A stretch of 64,000 nt of DNA from Albugo candida (taxonomy: Eukaryota > Oomycota > Peronosporomycetes > Albuginales). Position 1 is the first letter of the stretch. Every line of letters begins with the position of its first letter. Location of the stretch: assembly GCA_040437565.1 (NCBI GenBank), contig JBDOQK010000006.1, positions 124,001 to 188,000 of the forward strand, read 5' to 3'. The notes beneath the pieces were generated by a model. That model had not been told where the DNA came from. It saw only the letters and a program-made list of their open reading frames with translations, and made no database searches. A program made the translations under genes and the position numbers. Shown here piece after piece: positions 9,994 through 22,700 of the stretch.

Positions 9994-12200
9994 GGCTGGA
10001 AACAGACACAGCTCAGCTACAAAAGAAAATGGCTGCTGTCCAGGCTCAGCTGGAGAAGGAAAGAAGGGGAAGAAGAAGAGATCTTCTACCTATAAAAGTG
10101 AGCTGGCTTCTTTTGCCAAAAACGTTCTTTATCCTCTACTCTTTACATACATTGGCAGAGAACTCAAGAACTTACAAGTGGAGGAGGGAGAAGTATGTCA
10201 TGGAGAATAACCTGCAGAGGCTGGACATCTACTTCAAACCAGCAGGTCAGCAGCCATCAGCAACTAAAAGAAAGGAGCTGTTCATTGCATCAGAAGATGA
10301 GAGTAGTGAGCAGCAGGGAGAAGAGGCAGAAGAAGAAGACAGGATGGAAGAGGCCATTAACGGTTTGAGGGAAGGGCTGAAAGGCATACTGAACCAGAAA
10401 AGCAGCTGGGGAAAATTCCCTTCTTATCTTGTTTAAGACTTATGGCCATCCTCCAGTATCTGAAAGGACGGCTTTATCAGGGCATGAGAAAGAAGGAAGC
10501 ATCAGCTACTGCAGTCAACGAAAAACTGCACAAGACGTCAGACTGGGCCTGCAGGAACGTTGGGCTTTGGGCAGATCGCTTTTGGTCAGCAAAGCCCTTC
10601 TAACACATCATCAAGGCCGACATTAAAAAAGGAGAGAGATCCTGGGAGACCTTGATATCAAGAGGAAGTGCCTGTCATGGATGAGAGGGAGAAAGCTCAA
10701 TGAAAGATCGCCCAAAGAGCTTCAGACGGTCCTTCAAAACAGAATTTTCCGAAAGATCCTGGGAGAGAAGGAGAAGAAGATAAACTACTTGACAATGGTT
10801 AAGTACCTGAAGATCTGGGGATTCAAAAAAAGAAAATGAAAAAGCAGCTGTATATGGACGGTCATGAAAGGAAGGATGTGGTGAAGTATAGAGGATTGGT
10901 CAAAGAGGACGATTCAGTACCAAAAGATGATGGATGAGTGGACTGGAGAGGAGATGGATGTGTTGGTGGATGGCAAGGTGGAATTGTGGGACAACAAGTA
11001 TGTGCATGCGACGCATGATGAGTCTACCATCTACAGCAACGATAAAAGAGAGGAGTTCTGGGTAGAAGAAGGCGAAAGTTGGAATAGGAAGAAAGGACCA
11101 GGGGGTCAATCATGATCAGTGACTTTCTGCGCCCGTGCCATGGGCCCATGAAAGTAACTGATCAGCAAGCGAGGGAGAATGGGCTCACTTCACCATCAGC
11201 CAGAGAGATCATCAAGGCAGGCAAGAACAGAGATGGTTGGTGGAAAACCGAAGACATGGTAAGGCAACTCAATGAGAAGGCCGTCCCCATTTTCAACATT
11301 CTTCATCCAGGATGTATTGGTGAGTTTTTCAAATTTCTTCTTTCACATTTCTAGTTGGAACTGAAGATTGACGTTTTCTTTTCCGGGACGTTTTTCTTTC
11401 GACCCATCTTCCAACCATCAGGCGTTTGCTCTCAACGCTCTGGTGGCTGGTAGGATGATTCTCAAGCTCAACAATGAGAAACATACCTGAACAAGATGGA
11501 TGGTACATCAAATTGATTACCAGAAAATCTGGCGATCCATGTGGCTTACCCGCAATGGAGAGATTTGCTTCAAGGGCATCGAGATGGTAAGCTTTCTTCT
11601 CTGTGTTTTCCGGATATCACCACTGACGTTGCTCTCTCACAGGTGCTGAAGGAAAGAGGGATTGGGTCTCCTCACAACGTAAATTGGAATCAGGATTGCC
11701 ATTCCAAGGCATTGCCTCCAACAAATGACTGCTACTGGAGGCATGCCTTGATGGTTCAGCCCAATTTTGCTGAACAGGATTCACCCTGGAGATGGAGGTG
11801 AAGCAGACAGGACACATTATTAAATATTACCCCAGATTCTACTGTGAGTGCAACTTCATCGATAGGTACTGGGGAGCCGCCAAGAGAGCAGCTCAGAACC
11901 AATCCAATTATAATTTCACCTCGCTTTGGGAGAGGCTCCCTGGTATCCTCGATGGAGTGAGCATGAAGGAAATTTGGAAGTACGCTCGAACATCCTGGCG
12001 ATACATAGAAATGTATATCAAAGGCAAGGATGGCGTTGAGGCGGAGAAAGTTGAGCGGGACAGATGGAAGATGAAATCGCACCGACGTCTACGCGTCAAG
12101 GATTGATTTCTGCAGACATATCGATGTGTTAACAGGTGTTTGAGCTTTTTTTTTTGGATTTCCTTATGACTCTGCCATATATACAACGCCATTCGTCGTT
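9600..12200 (+). mobile_element. Fungus-like DDE transposon
   Basis: This element carries a long transposase of a type I know mainly from basidiomycete fungi (large 'DDE superfamily endonuclease' proteins). Its promoter region starts somewhere after about 9,000/9,600 and coding similarity ends at 12,106. I did not find terminal inverted repeats, so the limits are approximate. Confidence 0.55.
9799..12106 (+). pseudogene. DDE_3-like transposase, decayed
   Basis: The N-terminus is very basic (MAPPKKRRLALLANLHQ), followed by an acidic/coiled region and a linker (NLQRLDIYFKP). The catalytic part is recognisable in pieces: HDESTIYSNDKREEFW near 11013 (first Asp), FFDPSSNHQAFALN near 11390-11430 (second Asp, with His), and CECNFIDRYWGAAKR near 11845-11890 (third acidic site, here Asp or the neighbouring residue). 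This is the spacing logic of IS630/Tc1-type DDE enzymes. Likely introns are 11320-11354 and 11587-11642, both GT-AG. The reading frame changes several times, for example around 10440-10900, so the gene is probably dead. Confidence 0.65.
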
Positions 12201-13539
12201 TTTTTCTATACCTCCCATGCCCTATTTACTCTCATTCTAGGCCTAAAACTGTGCATAGACATTCCTATTTTGATTGAATACCTTGTCTGCCTTGTTTCCT
12301 TTCATTCCATCCACGAAAGAAAAATTGCACAGCGTGCGACCTTTCACACGGGTGGTTTCAATTTCTGCCGATCTTAGGAAAACATGAAAAAGGTCAAACT
12401 TTGAGGCGTATCAGCACCATGAAAAAAAGATATGCACAATCTTCTTGCAACAAAATGTTCCGCACTTCAAAAGCTATCGTTTGGTGCAAGAAAAATTGAC
12501 AAAGCTTTCCAATCCAGGTGTCTGATAGACTTTGAACTTGGTCAGAAAATGTTGGTTCTAGGAGAGTTGTACCATAGCAACCTCGACTAAAGTCAGTACA
12601 ATACCGCTCTAGATACTATCACCAAAAATGAGTGTTTAGTAACTTATTTAAGTCACCCTGCTCCGTTAGTCTGTAGAAGACTTTAAGCCTATCCAGAGTC
12701 GCTCGCGTGTGATGGCAATTTAGTTAAATTGTGCCACAATAGATACATATCACGTATTGTAATATATGAAGCTGGAATAGCGTGAAAAATCGGGTGGTAG
12801 TATTCCAATTCGTATTCGAATACATTTCAAAGCTTACTTGTATCCGGGTGTAATGATGTTGAGAAGAAATATTTCCGGACTGCGCACATCTCCTTCATAT
12901 AAAATATATTACCCCTTCCGCAATGTCTAACGCGTGTGTAGGATGTAAGCGCAAGTTTATTATAAATATTCTTAACGACTATTTGAATATCTCACCGATG
13001 AATTGCTCGTCATTACTGTCGCTGTCGTTTGGCTCTTACGATTCCATCGCAAAATTTCTTCAATTCCAGCTCACAGTTAATATTGTCGCAATCTATTGTG
13101 TTACGTACATTCACTTTAGTAGACGGCCATGCTCAGTGTCGTATTTGATGATATCTTTTGAACTAGAAATGTGAAACAAGGAATTTGACAAACTCACCCA
13201 CCAGACCGAATAAAGGAAGACAATCCCCTTCAAAGGTTTTACACAAAATGGCGACACAATTGGAGAAGCACAAGTAGAGATTTGCTCATAATATCCATGA
13301 CTTTCAGAGTCACAATCGCGATTGAAGACGATTGGAACCAAGATAGCAATGGCAGATCATTTTATGGGAGTAAAAAGCAAGGAAAGATCAACCATTATTG
13401 TCGAGATTTTGCCTATGTATAAGTTTTACAAAAATAAACATAAATATTTATATTATTTGACGCAGTATCTTTTTTTCTCCAAGGATTTCATAACGCTTTC
13501 TATTTGGCCCTTTAAGTGCCTTCTTTATCCTATAATGAG
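12201..13539. other. No gene recognised
   Basis: AT-rich with short overlapping frames. A stretch near 12450-12490 weakly resembles 32040-32080, possibly a worn LINE remnant, but I cannot support this firmly. Confidence 0.4.
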
Positions 13540-16263
13540 AACCCGGCCGTGTGAATATCAATTTGGTCTGGATTCAGACCTAGAAAGGCAGATGTGTTCC
13601 CAGCCTTTTGCTTAGGTGGGATCAATACGCTGCCCAAACTGCCGGTGATCAGAACAACAACCTCCGATAGGGGATTAGATTTCCCGGCCGGCAGAGCTGG
13701 GGTGGATAGGACCGCGGTGGGGTCCTCGACACGAGGCAAAGATTTCTCCATGTAAATATCAACCTACACGATGAAGCTATGGTCGTGTCAATGGCGCTGT
13801 CTACTACACCATATAATTACTGTACAGGCGTTGGACCGGGCTCTTCAGAGCGTTACATACTAGTGATTGTAATGTACTGTAAACCCCAAATTGTAGTAAT
13901 ATACGGTGTCTACATATAAGTCCCACGGACGGACACCTTTACCTGCGCTGGGGCGGATTCACTTCTCAATTAGCCGGCTACTACCTAACCAACCAATCTA
14001 GTAAAACATCTTGAAAAACAACCTTCTTCGGCCCATCTCAACCTTTCCCTCTTCAAAGAAAGGCTCAAGTCGACATATCGACACAGCCAAGGGTCTTAGC
14101 GTCCACTCGTAGTGACGTGACAACTCTGATGAGTCACCCAATTTTGAGTGATTGCATGATTGTTGATGAGTCATCACCCCTGTGTGATGACGTGGAAAGT
14201 ACCTTCACATCCAATGTGACGATCCAAGTTGGTAAGGGTGGTACATATGCTACGGTCACTGCCTCGTCACAGAGCAACTGCAGTGTGGACGAAAACAAAC
14301 GTCCGACTTTGGAAGACCTTATTTAGTCACAGGATTCCTTACGTAACAAAAAGGCTGGAGCGAAGCGCAAAACCGCGTGGAGCTCCCAAAGCCGTAAGCA
14401 TCGGATATTGCTGCATTTTTCGAACTCAATATATGCCGTAGAGCATCCGGATTGGTCTGTTCTTGCCGCAAAAATTGAGGCAGCACGGCCTTATAAAATT
14501 GAGAAGGCGATCTTCCAATCATTTTGGAAATAGGTCAGACATCAGCCCCCGTTCCAAATGGATAATTGTTGACTTCACTCCTCCGGGTTCACGACGAACT
14601 GGTGTTCGAGTACCTCCTGGATAGTCGTCAGATTAGAAAGGGGTCTAATTTTTAGGGGAACGTCTGAGTGATGGGCACATTTACGGTCGCTTATGAACAA
14701 CTGAAGTGTCAGTCGTTCATCGTTCTGGGTGAAAAGTACTTCTTGAAAGAGTACGACACTAGAACGTCTCTAAAGTGTATTAAGTCGGTCTGGAAGTTAA
14801 GCGGTAGGGTATTTTGTAATCCATCCATTAAAAGAAGTGTGGCATCCTTCTCGATAATTTTTGAGTAGCAAATTCATCGAAAGGAGTTGTTATGTCGACG
14901 TGAAGAATTTACATTGCGTCATTCACGTGCCCGAACCCACTGGTACGCGCTGAGAAGGTATGCGAGAAAATCGCCTTCGGCAAACAACTCTTCCCTTTAC
15001 AAGGAAAGAGTGCTCCGATTCCAACAGAACGACCACGTTTTTTTTCGGTCAACGTGAGCCATGCTGTTTAGAACTAGGAGCCTCTTCTACTTCCTCTGCT
15101 GCAGCTTCAAAACCGAAGAAGACAGCACCAAAAATGGCATCTGTGGCCGCCTGAAAACCATTGATTTGCCGATTTCGAATCTAGAAGAGGCGACAACGAT
15201 ACTCAAACGAAAGCTATCAGACCAAATATCGTTAGAGTTCAACTCTCGTTCAGATATCAAGCCACCGGGCACACCACAACTACCGCAACAATCCCTCCCA
15301 CTCCTACAATTTAAAAGAGAGACTATCTCCACCAAGAGTAACGGAACCAATGGAGTGGGGTTGGAATATAACCATGCAGATGGTTCGTTCATGCGGAAAA
15401 CGTCACTGTATGGAGCTATTCTGAAACATGGTGTAAAAAGCACGGCCTACTGCTCTACCTGGTTTTGGCGACCAAGAATTGTTTCTCTGTTCTCATGAAA
15501 ATGGAGGTGGAGATAAAAGAACTCAAAGCGGTTGGAAACCAGGAGCATGGAATTCAGATCGTTCGCGTGAAAACACGGATGCCAGAAGAAGTAGCCATTT
15601 CAGAAGAGGCTGCTAATTTTTTCGAAAACGCCACGAAAATAGAATCTTGGAGCGACAAACTAGAGTTCTCGAGGTTAAGGAGCTCATGGAAATTGATTCT
15701 ATAGATACTTCCCACACGATCATATCGGTTAAGCTGGTTAAGCTGACGCACAAATCGAACATGTGCGCAGGCTGGTTGATAGGATTTAGGACCGAGATAT
15801 TTCTAGATATCGGTGCAAGGTCTCTTTCTAGATTTTCGGAAGGACAGGTTTCAAACAAGATAATACACGTACTTCTTTACCAAAGAAACGAGAGTCAATC
15901 AAGCTATCGACGAAGCTGTCATTTAAATTGCTTGACGGAGGATTTTTGCGAGACAAATCACGACGAAGGGAGAACACTAGTTCAGTTTAATACTAATTCG
16001 GACGAAAGTATCCGAGCAGCACTTGATCATTCAATCGCTATGAATGGTGTGCTACTTGTCTTTATGGAATCCAATGATAAAACATTGGACAATACTGTGA
16101 ACCCACTGCTAGTCAATTGACTATTCGATGCTCAATATTTGAATGACGATGTTACATTTGCGACACGATGGAGTCGACATGATGACCGGTAAGCTCCATC
16201 TAAAACATGATGCGATGTTCAAGGAAGTCGCCATATGGTGGAGGTCGGTGCCGGAATTTGTTC

Positions 16264-17239
16264 TCGGTTTGACATGATAAACGAACGCTCTAGCCATGAT
16301 GGAACTCCTAGTCATGTATACTGCACCCAATCTTTACACAAATGATCACTGGGTCCAATATCTCACGGATTGGCCAGTGATTTGGATTCCGGACCATCAT
16401 TGTTGATTATTGCCAGACAATGTGCTAATATCGTCGTTACGCTCAGAGGTAGGCATTAAGTTTTGGTCCCAAAATTTTGGAGTAAATGGCGAAGGGTTCT
16501 TTTTGGTGATATCGGCGAGCTCGCCCTCAAAACTTACTCTTTCCCGGAAGAATTAGCAAACTACACCCTTCATTCAAGATGGTGGCAAGAAGTTAATTGT
16601 TGGTCCACTTCAGCGTAAATGCTAAGGGCTCCTCTATTCTTGTAAGGTGGAACGATGTATCAGCACTCACGGTGAATGTCAATGGAATTCATAAAAATGG
16701 CNNNNNNNNNNNNNNNNNNNNNNNNNNNNNNNNNNNNNNNNNNNNNNNNNNNNNNNNNNNNNNNNNNNNNNNNNNNNNNNNNNNNNNNNNNNNNNNNNNN
16801 NTCGGTTTGACATGATAAACGAACGCTCTAGCCATGATGGAACTCCTAGTCATGTATACTGCACCCAATCTTTACACAAATGATCACTGGGTCCAATATC
16901 TCACGGATTGGCCAGTGATTTGGATTCCGGACCATCATTGTTGATTATTGCCAGACAATGTGCTAATATCGTCGTTACGCTCAGAGGTAGGCATTAAGTT
17001 TTGGTCCCAAAATTTTGGAGTAAATGGCGAAGGGTTCTTTTTGGTGATATCGGCGAGCTCGCCCTCAAAACTTACTCTTTCCCGGAAGAATTAGCAAACT
17101 ACACCCTTCATTCAAGATGGTGGCAAGAAGTTAATTGTTGGTCCACTTCAGCGTAAATGCTAAGGGCTCCTCTATTCTTGTAAGGTGGAACGATGTATCA
17201 GCACTCACGGTGAATGTCAATGGAATTCATAAAAATGGC
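16264..17239. other. False duplication around gap
   Basis: Bases 16264-16701 and 16802-17239 (438 bp, offset 538) are the same sequence on either side of 100 N. The endonuclease start therefore appears twice. Confidence 0.92.
16702..16801. other. Assembly gap (100 N)
   Basis: A run of exactly 100 N inside LINE A, flanked by duplicate sequence. Confidence 0.95.
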
Positions 17240-17478
17240 CCTTTCTATATTGACCACGTCCTATCAAACACTGCACTTCTTGTGCTCAAGGAACCAAGTA
17301 TCACGATCACAACTAAATGGAATCATTTCAGTTCTTCAAACAATCAAAAATGCAGCATAGAATGTTTGTCAATGACGACAAGAATTCTTTTCTTCATCCC
17401 ACTCAAAACCGAAGTGGTGGTGTGAGGATAATCCTTCGCTCGTACTTTCCTTGTTATACACTCTGCGCCATAAATATA

Positions 17479-19012
17479 GGGACAACCGTTTGTTTGCTAA
17501 CTTGTGCTTAATTCTCCTTTGTTTCTACTACTGATTGAATAAAACCTTTTCCTACGTTGATCCAAGCATTTCGGTGTTTTATTTGTGTTGATCGGATAAG
17601 TGGAAGTGGGAAATTTGGCGGGAAGGTACACAGACCTGCACGACATATTGATGTTGTACACCACCACCACTCGACCACCCAGGTAGATGACGCACTTTTT
17701 TCGCCTCCAGCAACATGGATGGATTCTCTTGAATGTTTTTGTTTGCGTGCACATAGTCGAGTTTAGTGTTTGTTTTAGAGCAAAGCCATGGGGCGAAAGC
17801 CGGCTCTGACCGAGTACGAGAAAGGGCAAATTGACGCCCTCAGGTCGAACAAAGAAAATCTACGGGCGATTGCTGCGAGCCTAGGGCGCTCCACAAACGT
17901 CGTCCACGCTTACCTAAGTAATCCTGATGGCTATGGAACGAAAAAGAGCCCTGGAAGGAAGCCGAAACTCGGCCCGCGTGATGGTCGGTGCACCATCAAT
18001 GCCGCAATCAGCGGTGATTTGTCCGTTTCTGCCATCGCCAACACCGTGACCCCACAGGTGAGCAAGAGGACCTTTCAGCGTTTGCTCCAGCGAGCGCCTC
18101 ATCTTGTCAACAAGAAAATGAAACCCACGCCAAAACTCACGAAGCGCCTTCACACGGCACCGCTTGAATGGGCCAAACAGAAGCTCAATGTTCGCACTGA
18201 CTGGGACCGGATCATCTTTTCAGACGAGAAGCGGTTCACGCTGGATGGCCCAGATGGTTGCAAGTATTATTGGCACGATATCCGGCTTGAAGCAAGGACA
18301 TTTTATAGCCGTCAAAATGGGGAGGGGGGCATCATAGTCTGGGGCGGTTTCTCCGCAAAAGCTTTGACATCCTTGGCCACATTGAATGGTCGCCAGAACT
18401 CGTTTGACTACCAGGAGACGTTAAGAAGCCATCTCTTACCTTTCGCAGATTGTGAACATCAAGATGGCTACGGATTTCAGCATGATAACGCAAGTATCCA
18501 TGCATCTAAATCGACCAGTGCCTTTCTCAAGGACCTCAACATCAACGCGATGAAGTGGCCGTCTCTTTCGCCGGACCTACATCCGATAGAGAATCTCTGT
18601 GGTGACATTACGCGTGCTGTGTACGGTAACGGGCGCCAATATCACTAGTTTGGCGAGCTTGAAGCGGCAGTCAGGGAAGCGTGGTCAGAAATCAGTCAAG
18701 AACGGCTATATGCGCTCTTAAAATTGATTAGCGATCGCTGCTTGGAGGTCATTGATCGAAAGGGGTTCAAGACTCACTACTTCCACCACTCTCAGAGCTT
18801 AGAAGCAGTGTTCAAAGTCGAGGAACGCGCAATATAACAGGTGTTCCTTATCATTTTGACGCGGCCTATTTTCACTTTTTTGCTCATAACTATGTATTGA
18901 AAAATCCAATTCTGACTTTGAGTAAACATTCCAAACCCCCGTGCTTATTTCGATCTAATGGATGTATATTGCAATTAATCTACACTTTTTTCACAAGAAA
19001 AACACGTGTCCC
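17479..19012 (+). mobile_element. Tc1-type transposon (DD34E)
   Basis: The element begins GGGACAACCG and ends with GTGTCCC (complement GGGACACG). TA dinucleotides sit directly outside (17477-17478 and 19013-19014), as Tc1/mariner insertion requires. Only the outermost six to eight bases of the inverted repeats match clearly; further inward the similarity is loose. Removing it rejoins the endonuclease region of LINE A, which supports the limits. Confidence 0.65.
17788..18837 (+). pseudogene. Tc1-family transposase with in-frame stop
   Basis: The ATG at 17788 opens 286 codons. An N-terminal paired helix-turn-helix (GRKPALTEYEKGQIDALR; AASLGRSTNVVHAYL) is followed by an AT-hook-like KSPGRKPKLG. 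The DDE core has Asp146 (FSDEKRF), Asp233 (QHDNASIH) and Glu268 (SPDLHPIENL), giving DD34E spacing, the Tc1 signature. A TAG at 18646-18648 cuts the frame. The same frame continues for about 62 codons (FGELEAAVREAW to the stop at 18837), as expected of the normal C-terminus. All catalytic residues precede the stop. It is otherwise the best preserved transposase in the window. Confidence 0.88.
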
Positions 19013-19570
19013 TATCCTTATGGCAGAAGTGTACAAAAGCTGATGAACTAACCGAACGAAGCACTCGAAATCGCCATTTGGTTTTGCGTCATCTCATTCA
19101 CGATGTACTGGTGTATATTCACAATGTATATGCCCCGGTGAAGGCCGAGAAAAGAGTGCTTTTCTATGAGCTATTGCTCTCCAACACTTTCAAATCGACC
19201 GCAACACATCTCGTATTTGGTGATTCTAACACACCACTCGATCCACCTATCGATGGTTCGAGTGGAACAGCTCGATACGAGCCAAGTCGATTAGCGTGTT
19301 TGAAATGACTTTCGCAATTGGGTATTTTAGACGCTTGGCGAATCCATCATCCGACCGGAAGAGTATTTACGGAGCCATTATCGCCCAATAATCGACTAGA
19401 TTACATCTGCATGTCGAAAGAGCTATTTAATATGGTATACAAAACCTCAAATTCTTTCCGTCCACTACATGCGTGAGATCATCTAGCACAAAAAGTAAAT
19501 TTTGCAAATCCAACTCAATCTCGGGGGAGAGTCAATTGTGAAATTGTGAATATTCATTACGATTGATTTA
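19013..19570 (+). mobile_element. LINE A, endonuclease C-terminal part
   Basis: The endonuclease resumes after the Tc1 element. Visible signatures are LIHDVLVYIHNVYAPV (catalytic NVYAP), HLVFGDSNTPLDPP (matching the GDFN motif, here with Ser) and LGILDAWRIHHPTGRVFT followed by NNRLDYICMS. The frame has stops (after 19306 and near 19465). It is interrupted at 19,570 by the nested MULE block, and the LINE continues at 23,971. Confidence 0.8.
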
Positions 19571-19680
19571 GGGAACCGTTATTCAGCCCCCACCTTTTCT
19601 GTATTCAGCCCCCAGCCTCTATAAATTCATGGCAATCGCGGCTACTGGTTGGTTTAAACATATATAGTAGAATAAATAAA

Positions 19681-20055
19681 GGAACCCGGTATAGCCACAC
19701 CCCCTAACTGAATTGAGAACACCGGTATCGTTACACCCTCTAAATATCCTTGATAAATGAGAACCGGTATCGGCACAGTCGCTAAATCCCCTAAATTAAA
19801 ATTAAATGAGGAAACCGTGTCGCACACCCCTAAATTATTACAGATATGTTTTGTTAATTTTGGGCTGTGGACATGTGCGCCTGTTGTGACCTTCTTGGTT
19901 GCATGCCCCGCGTCTTCGTTTTGGCATTTTATGCCCCTCTCTCTTAATGTACACAAATGCGGAAAGATCTCGTTTGGTACTTGTTGACTCTTTCGGCCGT
20001 CCTCGTGAGGCCAGTGTGGCAGGATCATTTACCTCTGGGCTTAGAACAGATGCAA
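19681..20055 (-). mobile_element. MULE 3' remnant with zinc knuckle
   Basis: From 19681 several subterminal copies of a motif like 'accggtatcgccacac' followed by 'ccctaaatta' are spaced about 40-60 bp apart. They match those at 26285-27568. On the minus strand (about 19990-19860) a transposase tail reads RGACNQEGHNRRTCPQPK, a CCHC zinc knuckle as in the other MULEs. The rest is lost in the gap at 20056, or the copy is truncated. Confidence 0.65.
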
Positions 20056-20155
20056 NNNNNNNNNNNNNNNNNNNNNNNNNNNNNNNNNNNNNNNNNNNNN
20101 NNNNNNNNNNNNNNNNNNNNNNNNNNNNNNNNNNNNNNNNNNNNNNNNNNNNNNN
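20056..20155. other. Assembly gap (100 N)
   Basis: A run of exactly 100 N. The flanks do not duplicate each other. The left terminal repeat of the adjacent MULE is probably hidden here. Confidence 0.95.
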
Positions 20156-22700
20156 TTAAATTATTACTCTCACAACTTTTTCTTTTTTACTAAATACATA
20201 AATGAATTTACATTCCTAATTAATTACATCCATACACACCCTAAATTGCTGCTCCAACAACTTCAATCGAGACTTATACGTGATTGGCTAGGACACAGAT
20301 GTTTCAACTGTGATAGGCTAATACATATGACATTTTCCATTTGACACTAATTCTATTTCTATGCGCTGCCTACGAGATTGCAATATGCTTCGCCCTCCAG
20401 TACATCAAACCTACAACACATTTGCACGCTGATTGCATTCATTGAAGGCTATGCGTTGGCTATAAAGAGCTCTACCAAAAATCCGCGATGCTACATAAAG
20501 TGCGACTTAGGAAGGACATACGACACAAGGTAAGATTAGAGCATAAAATTTCAACTCAACTGATACAAAGTAAAACAGGTCAAACCTTACTCAGGAGGAT
20601 CGACAGCGCCAAACTGCCATCAAGTTAATTGACTGCCCGTTTTTGCTCTACACCACAATATCTAAACGTGATTCATAATGGAGATTGCTTGTAAAAAATG
20701 GTCAGCATAACCATGAAAAATCAAATATATTGCTGGGTATCCAATAGCACGAAGGCTTTCTATTAAGGCAAAAACAACAATTCAAAGGTGTCTACAATTC
20801 GGAGCTAGACCAAGCGAGGCGAGGAAAGCTCTTGAACTACAGGATTCATCAAATAGAGCTAGCATGAGGGAAATTTACAATGAAAAGGTGAAGTCATGAA
20901 TTAGCCTCAGAAATTTGTGTACTTACATATGTTAAAATTTGATTTTATTCTAATCATTTCACTTTCCAGGGTAATATGCGAAATCAGTCCCTCAATGGCA
21001 GAACACGAATCGTAGCACTACTCGAGGAACTCAAGGAATACCATTACATCTGTTCAATTCAATGCAGAGATGACAACAATCTGACGAAGTTTTTTTACCA
21101 ATCCAAAGTCTATCAAGTTGACGCGACGCTTTCCTTCTGTTTTGTTCTTAGACTGCACATACAAGACAAACAAGTATAAAATGTCCCTCCTCCACGCTTT
21201 TGGGATACTTGCCTAAATTCAACATTCTCATCATCCTTTACATTCCTGCTGAAGGAGCATCAGGAGGACTACATATGGGCGTCAAACCAGATCAAAAGTT
21301 TCTATAATGGGGTATCCTCTCCGAAGGTCATAAACACAGATCGCGAGCTTGCGCTAGTAAGGGCTGACCAGGAAGTTTTTCCATCAAGCAAGCATCTCCT
21401 TTGTCGTTGGAATATTGAAAAAAATGTGCGGGCAAACTGTAAGGGCAAATTTGGTACTTCAAAGAATTTGATGACTTTATGAGTGATTGGTCACACATAA
21501 GTAATGTTTCTCATGAAAAAACAAAGATTAATTAGTATCTATTTACAAGAATCATTCTTACAGTTGCAGAACAGCAAAAATCCTGAAACTCTCACCAGCT
21601 CGTGGGAAAATATGAACATCAAGTGTGAATCAAAGCCAAATCCATTGTTGTACTTGGAAGAGACATGGCTTGTGCACAAGGAACGATTTGTAACAGTTGA
21701 AAAAGCACATGCCACAATCAAAAGATGTTCAAAGGTGTCAACAATGGATCCACGATATGTAAGAGCCAAGTTGACTAATTGTCTACAACAGCAAGAGAGG
21801 GAGTTTCGGACAGCAATTGCAGCAGCAGAAACTCGCTTTTATCATGATCTGAATGACAGGATATATTATGGTGTAGTGCGTAAGGTGTCTTTCTTTGCTC
21901 TGAGGAAAATAAAAGATGAAATCAAGGAGGGCTTGGCTGGCAATAGGGCAGGAACTTGCACGCATGCTTTCGAAAGAACTTATGGTCTACCCTGTTGGCA
22001 CTCACTTTCCAAAAAAATCGATAATGACCAAACCCTCTTACCGTCCGACATCCACAGCAATGGCAACTTTCTCCAGAAAACAAATCAACAGTCTCAGGGG
22101 ATGCTGAAGAAGATTCAGAGACTGGTATTGTAGAATTTCAAAAAATTGTGCAGCAACTTTTCAAGGCTTGAACTTCAGTTAACAAAAGGAAATGAAAGCT
22201 CAACTTATGCAAATGGCAGCCCAGAGATCAAGAGCACCAAATTCCCCCTGTACTGTAGTTAAGCAGCGAGGAAGGCCAGCAGGATCAAAGAAGCCTTTTC
22301 AGAATGAAGCTTCCCCATGAAACGAGATCTGTCAGCATTTGAGCATCAGACACAGGGGATATGCAGATGCAGCAAATTGCGGGGAAATCGGCCACAACAA
22401 GCGGTCTTGCAGAATTCCGGTTACAAGATTAGATTCTGGACAAGCTATAGTAAATAATTAGATATTTCTCCTTTACAGAATTTTTTTATAATACATTTTA
22501 TTTTCGGCCGTTAGTGTATAATAACTTTTGCATCTTTACGATGCATTATAGCTTAACAAACTGGCAATGAATCCTCTATTAATGGTGAGTGTTTAGCTCA
22601 GTTGAAGGTATCTATATTAGCCTTAGACGTATATTGCTTCTATTAGTTAGAAATGTTAACTTATCTATTTTCCAAAAAAGTTGTCGGGATATCAATAACC
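20156..22700 (+). mobile_element. MULE with FAR1-like transposase
   Basis: The right end (about 22676-22700) is the complement of GGTTATTGATATCCCGACAA, the end motif of the deleted copy at 3491-4550. The subterminal 200 bp on both sides also match that copy in inverted orientation. The left tip falls in the gap. It encodes the decayed transposase described separately, so it is the source type for the deletion derivative. Confidence 0.8.
20580..22461 (+). pseudogene. FAR1-like MULE transposase, decayed
   Basis: The N-terminal FAR1-like zinc finger reads IDCPFLLYTTISKRD, then WRLLVKNGQHNHE. After a frame change come RRLSIKAKTTIQRCLQ and a probable 82-nt intron (20888-20969, GT-AG). Next are IVALLEELKEYHY and YQVDAT (first catalytic Asp, about 21119), then KTNKYKMSLLHAFG. 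Later pieces are VINTDRELALVRA (second Asp) and LLCRWNIEKNVRANCKGKF. The frame 21504-22133 ends in FERTYGLPCWHSLSKK (SWIM-like), and a zinc knuckle CGEIGHNKRSC closes the gene before the stop at 22461. Several frameshifts and stops make it inactive. Confidence 0.82.

Larger units (their letters stand above)
13540..17478 (+). mobile_element. LINE A, 5' part (ORF1 and endonuclease start)
   Basis: GC-rich sequence from about 13,540 leads into a broken ORF1-like region (frames near 14117-16120, with no intact domain). From about 17190 the N-terminus of the apurinic-type endonuclease is visible: LTVNVNGIHKNGPFYIDHVL and LLVLKEPSI, then KQSKMQHRMFVNDDKNSFLH and NRSGGVRIILRSYFP. The element is cut at 17,478 by a Tc1 transposon and resumes at 19,013. 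A false assembly duplication lies inside. Many frame breaks indicate a long-dead copy. The 5' limit is a guess. Confidence 0.6.

Noticed and set aside
18839-18866. 'caggtgttccttatcattttgacgcggc' as a Tc1 terminal repeat
   Set aside because: No inverted partner lies upstream of the transposase. The TA-flanked GGGACA ends at 17479 and 19012 fit the LINE interruption better.
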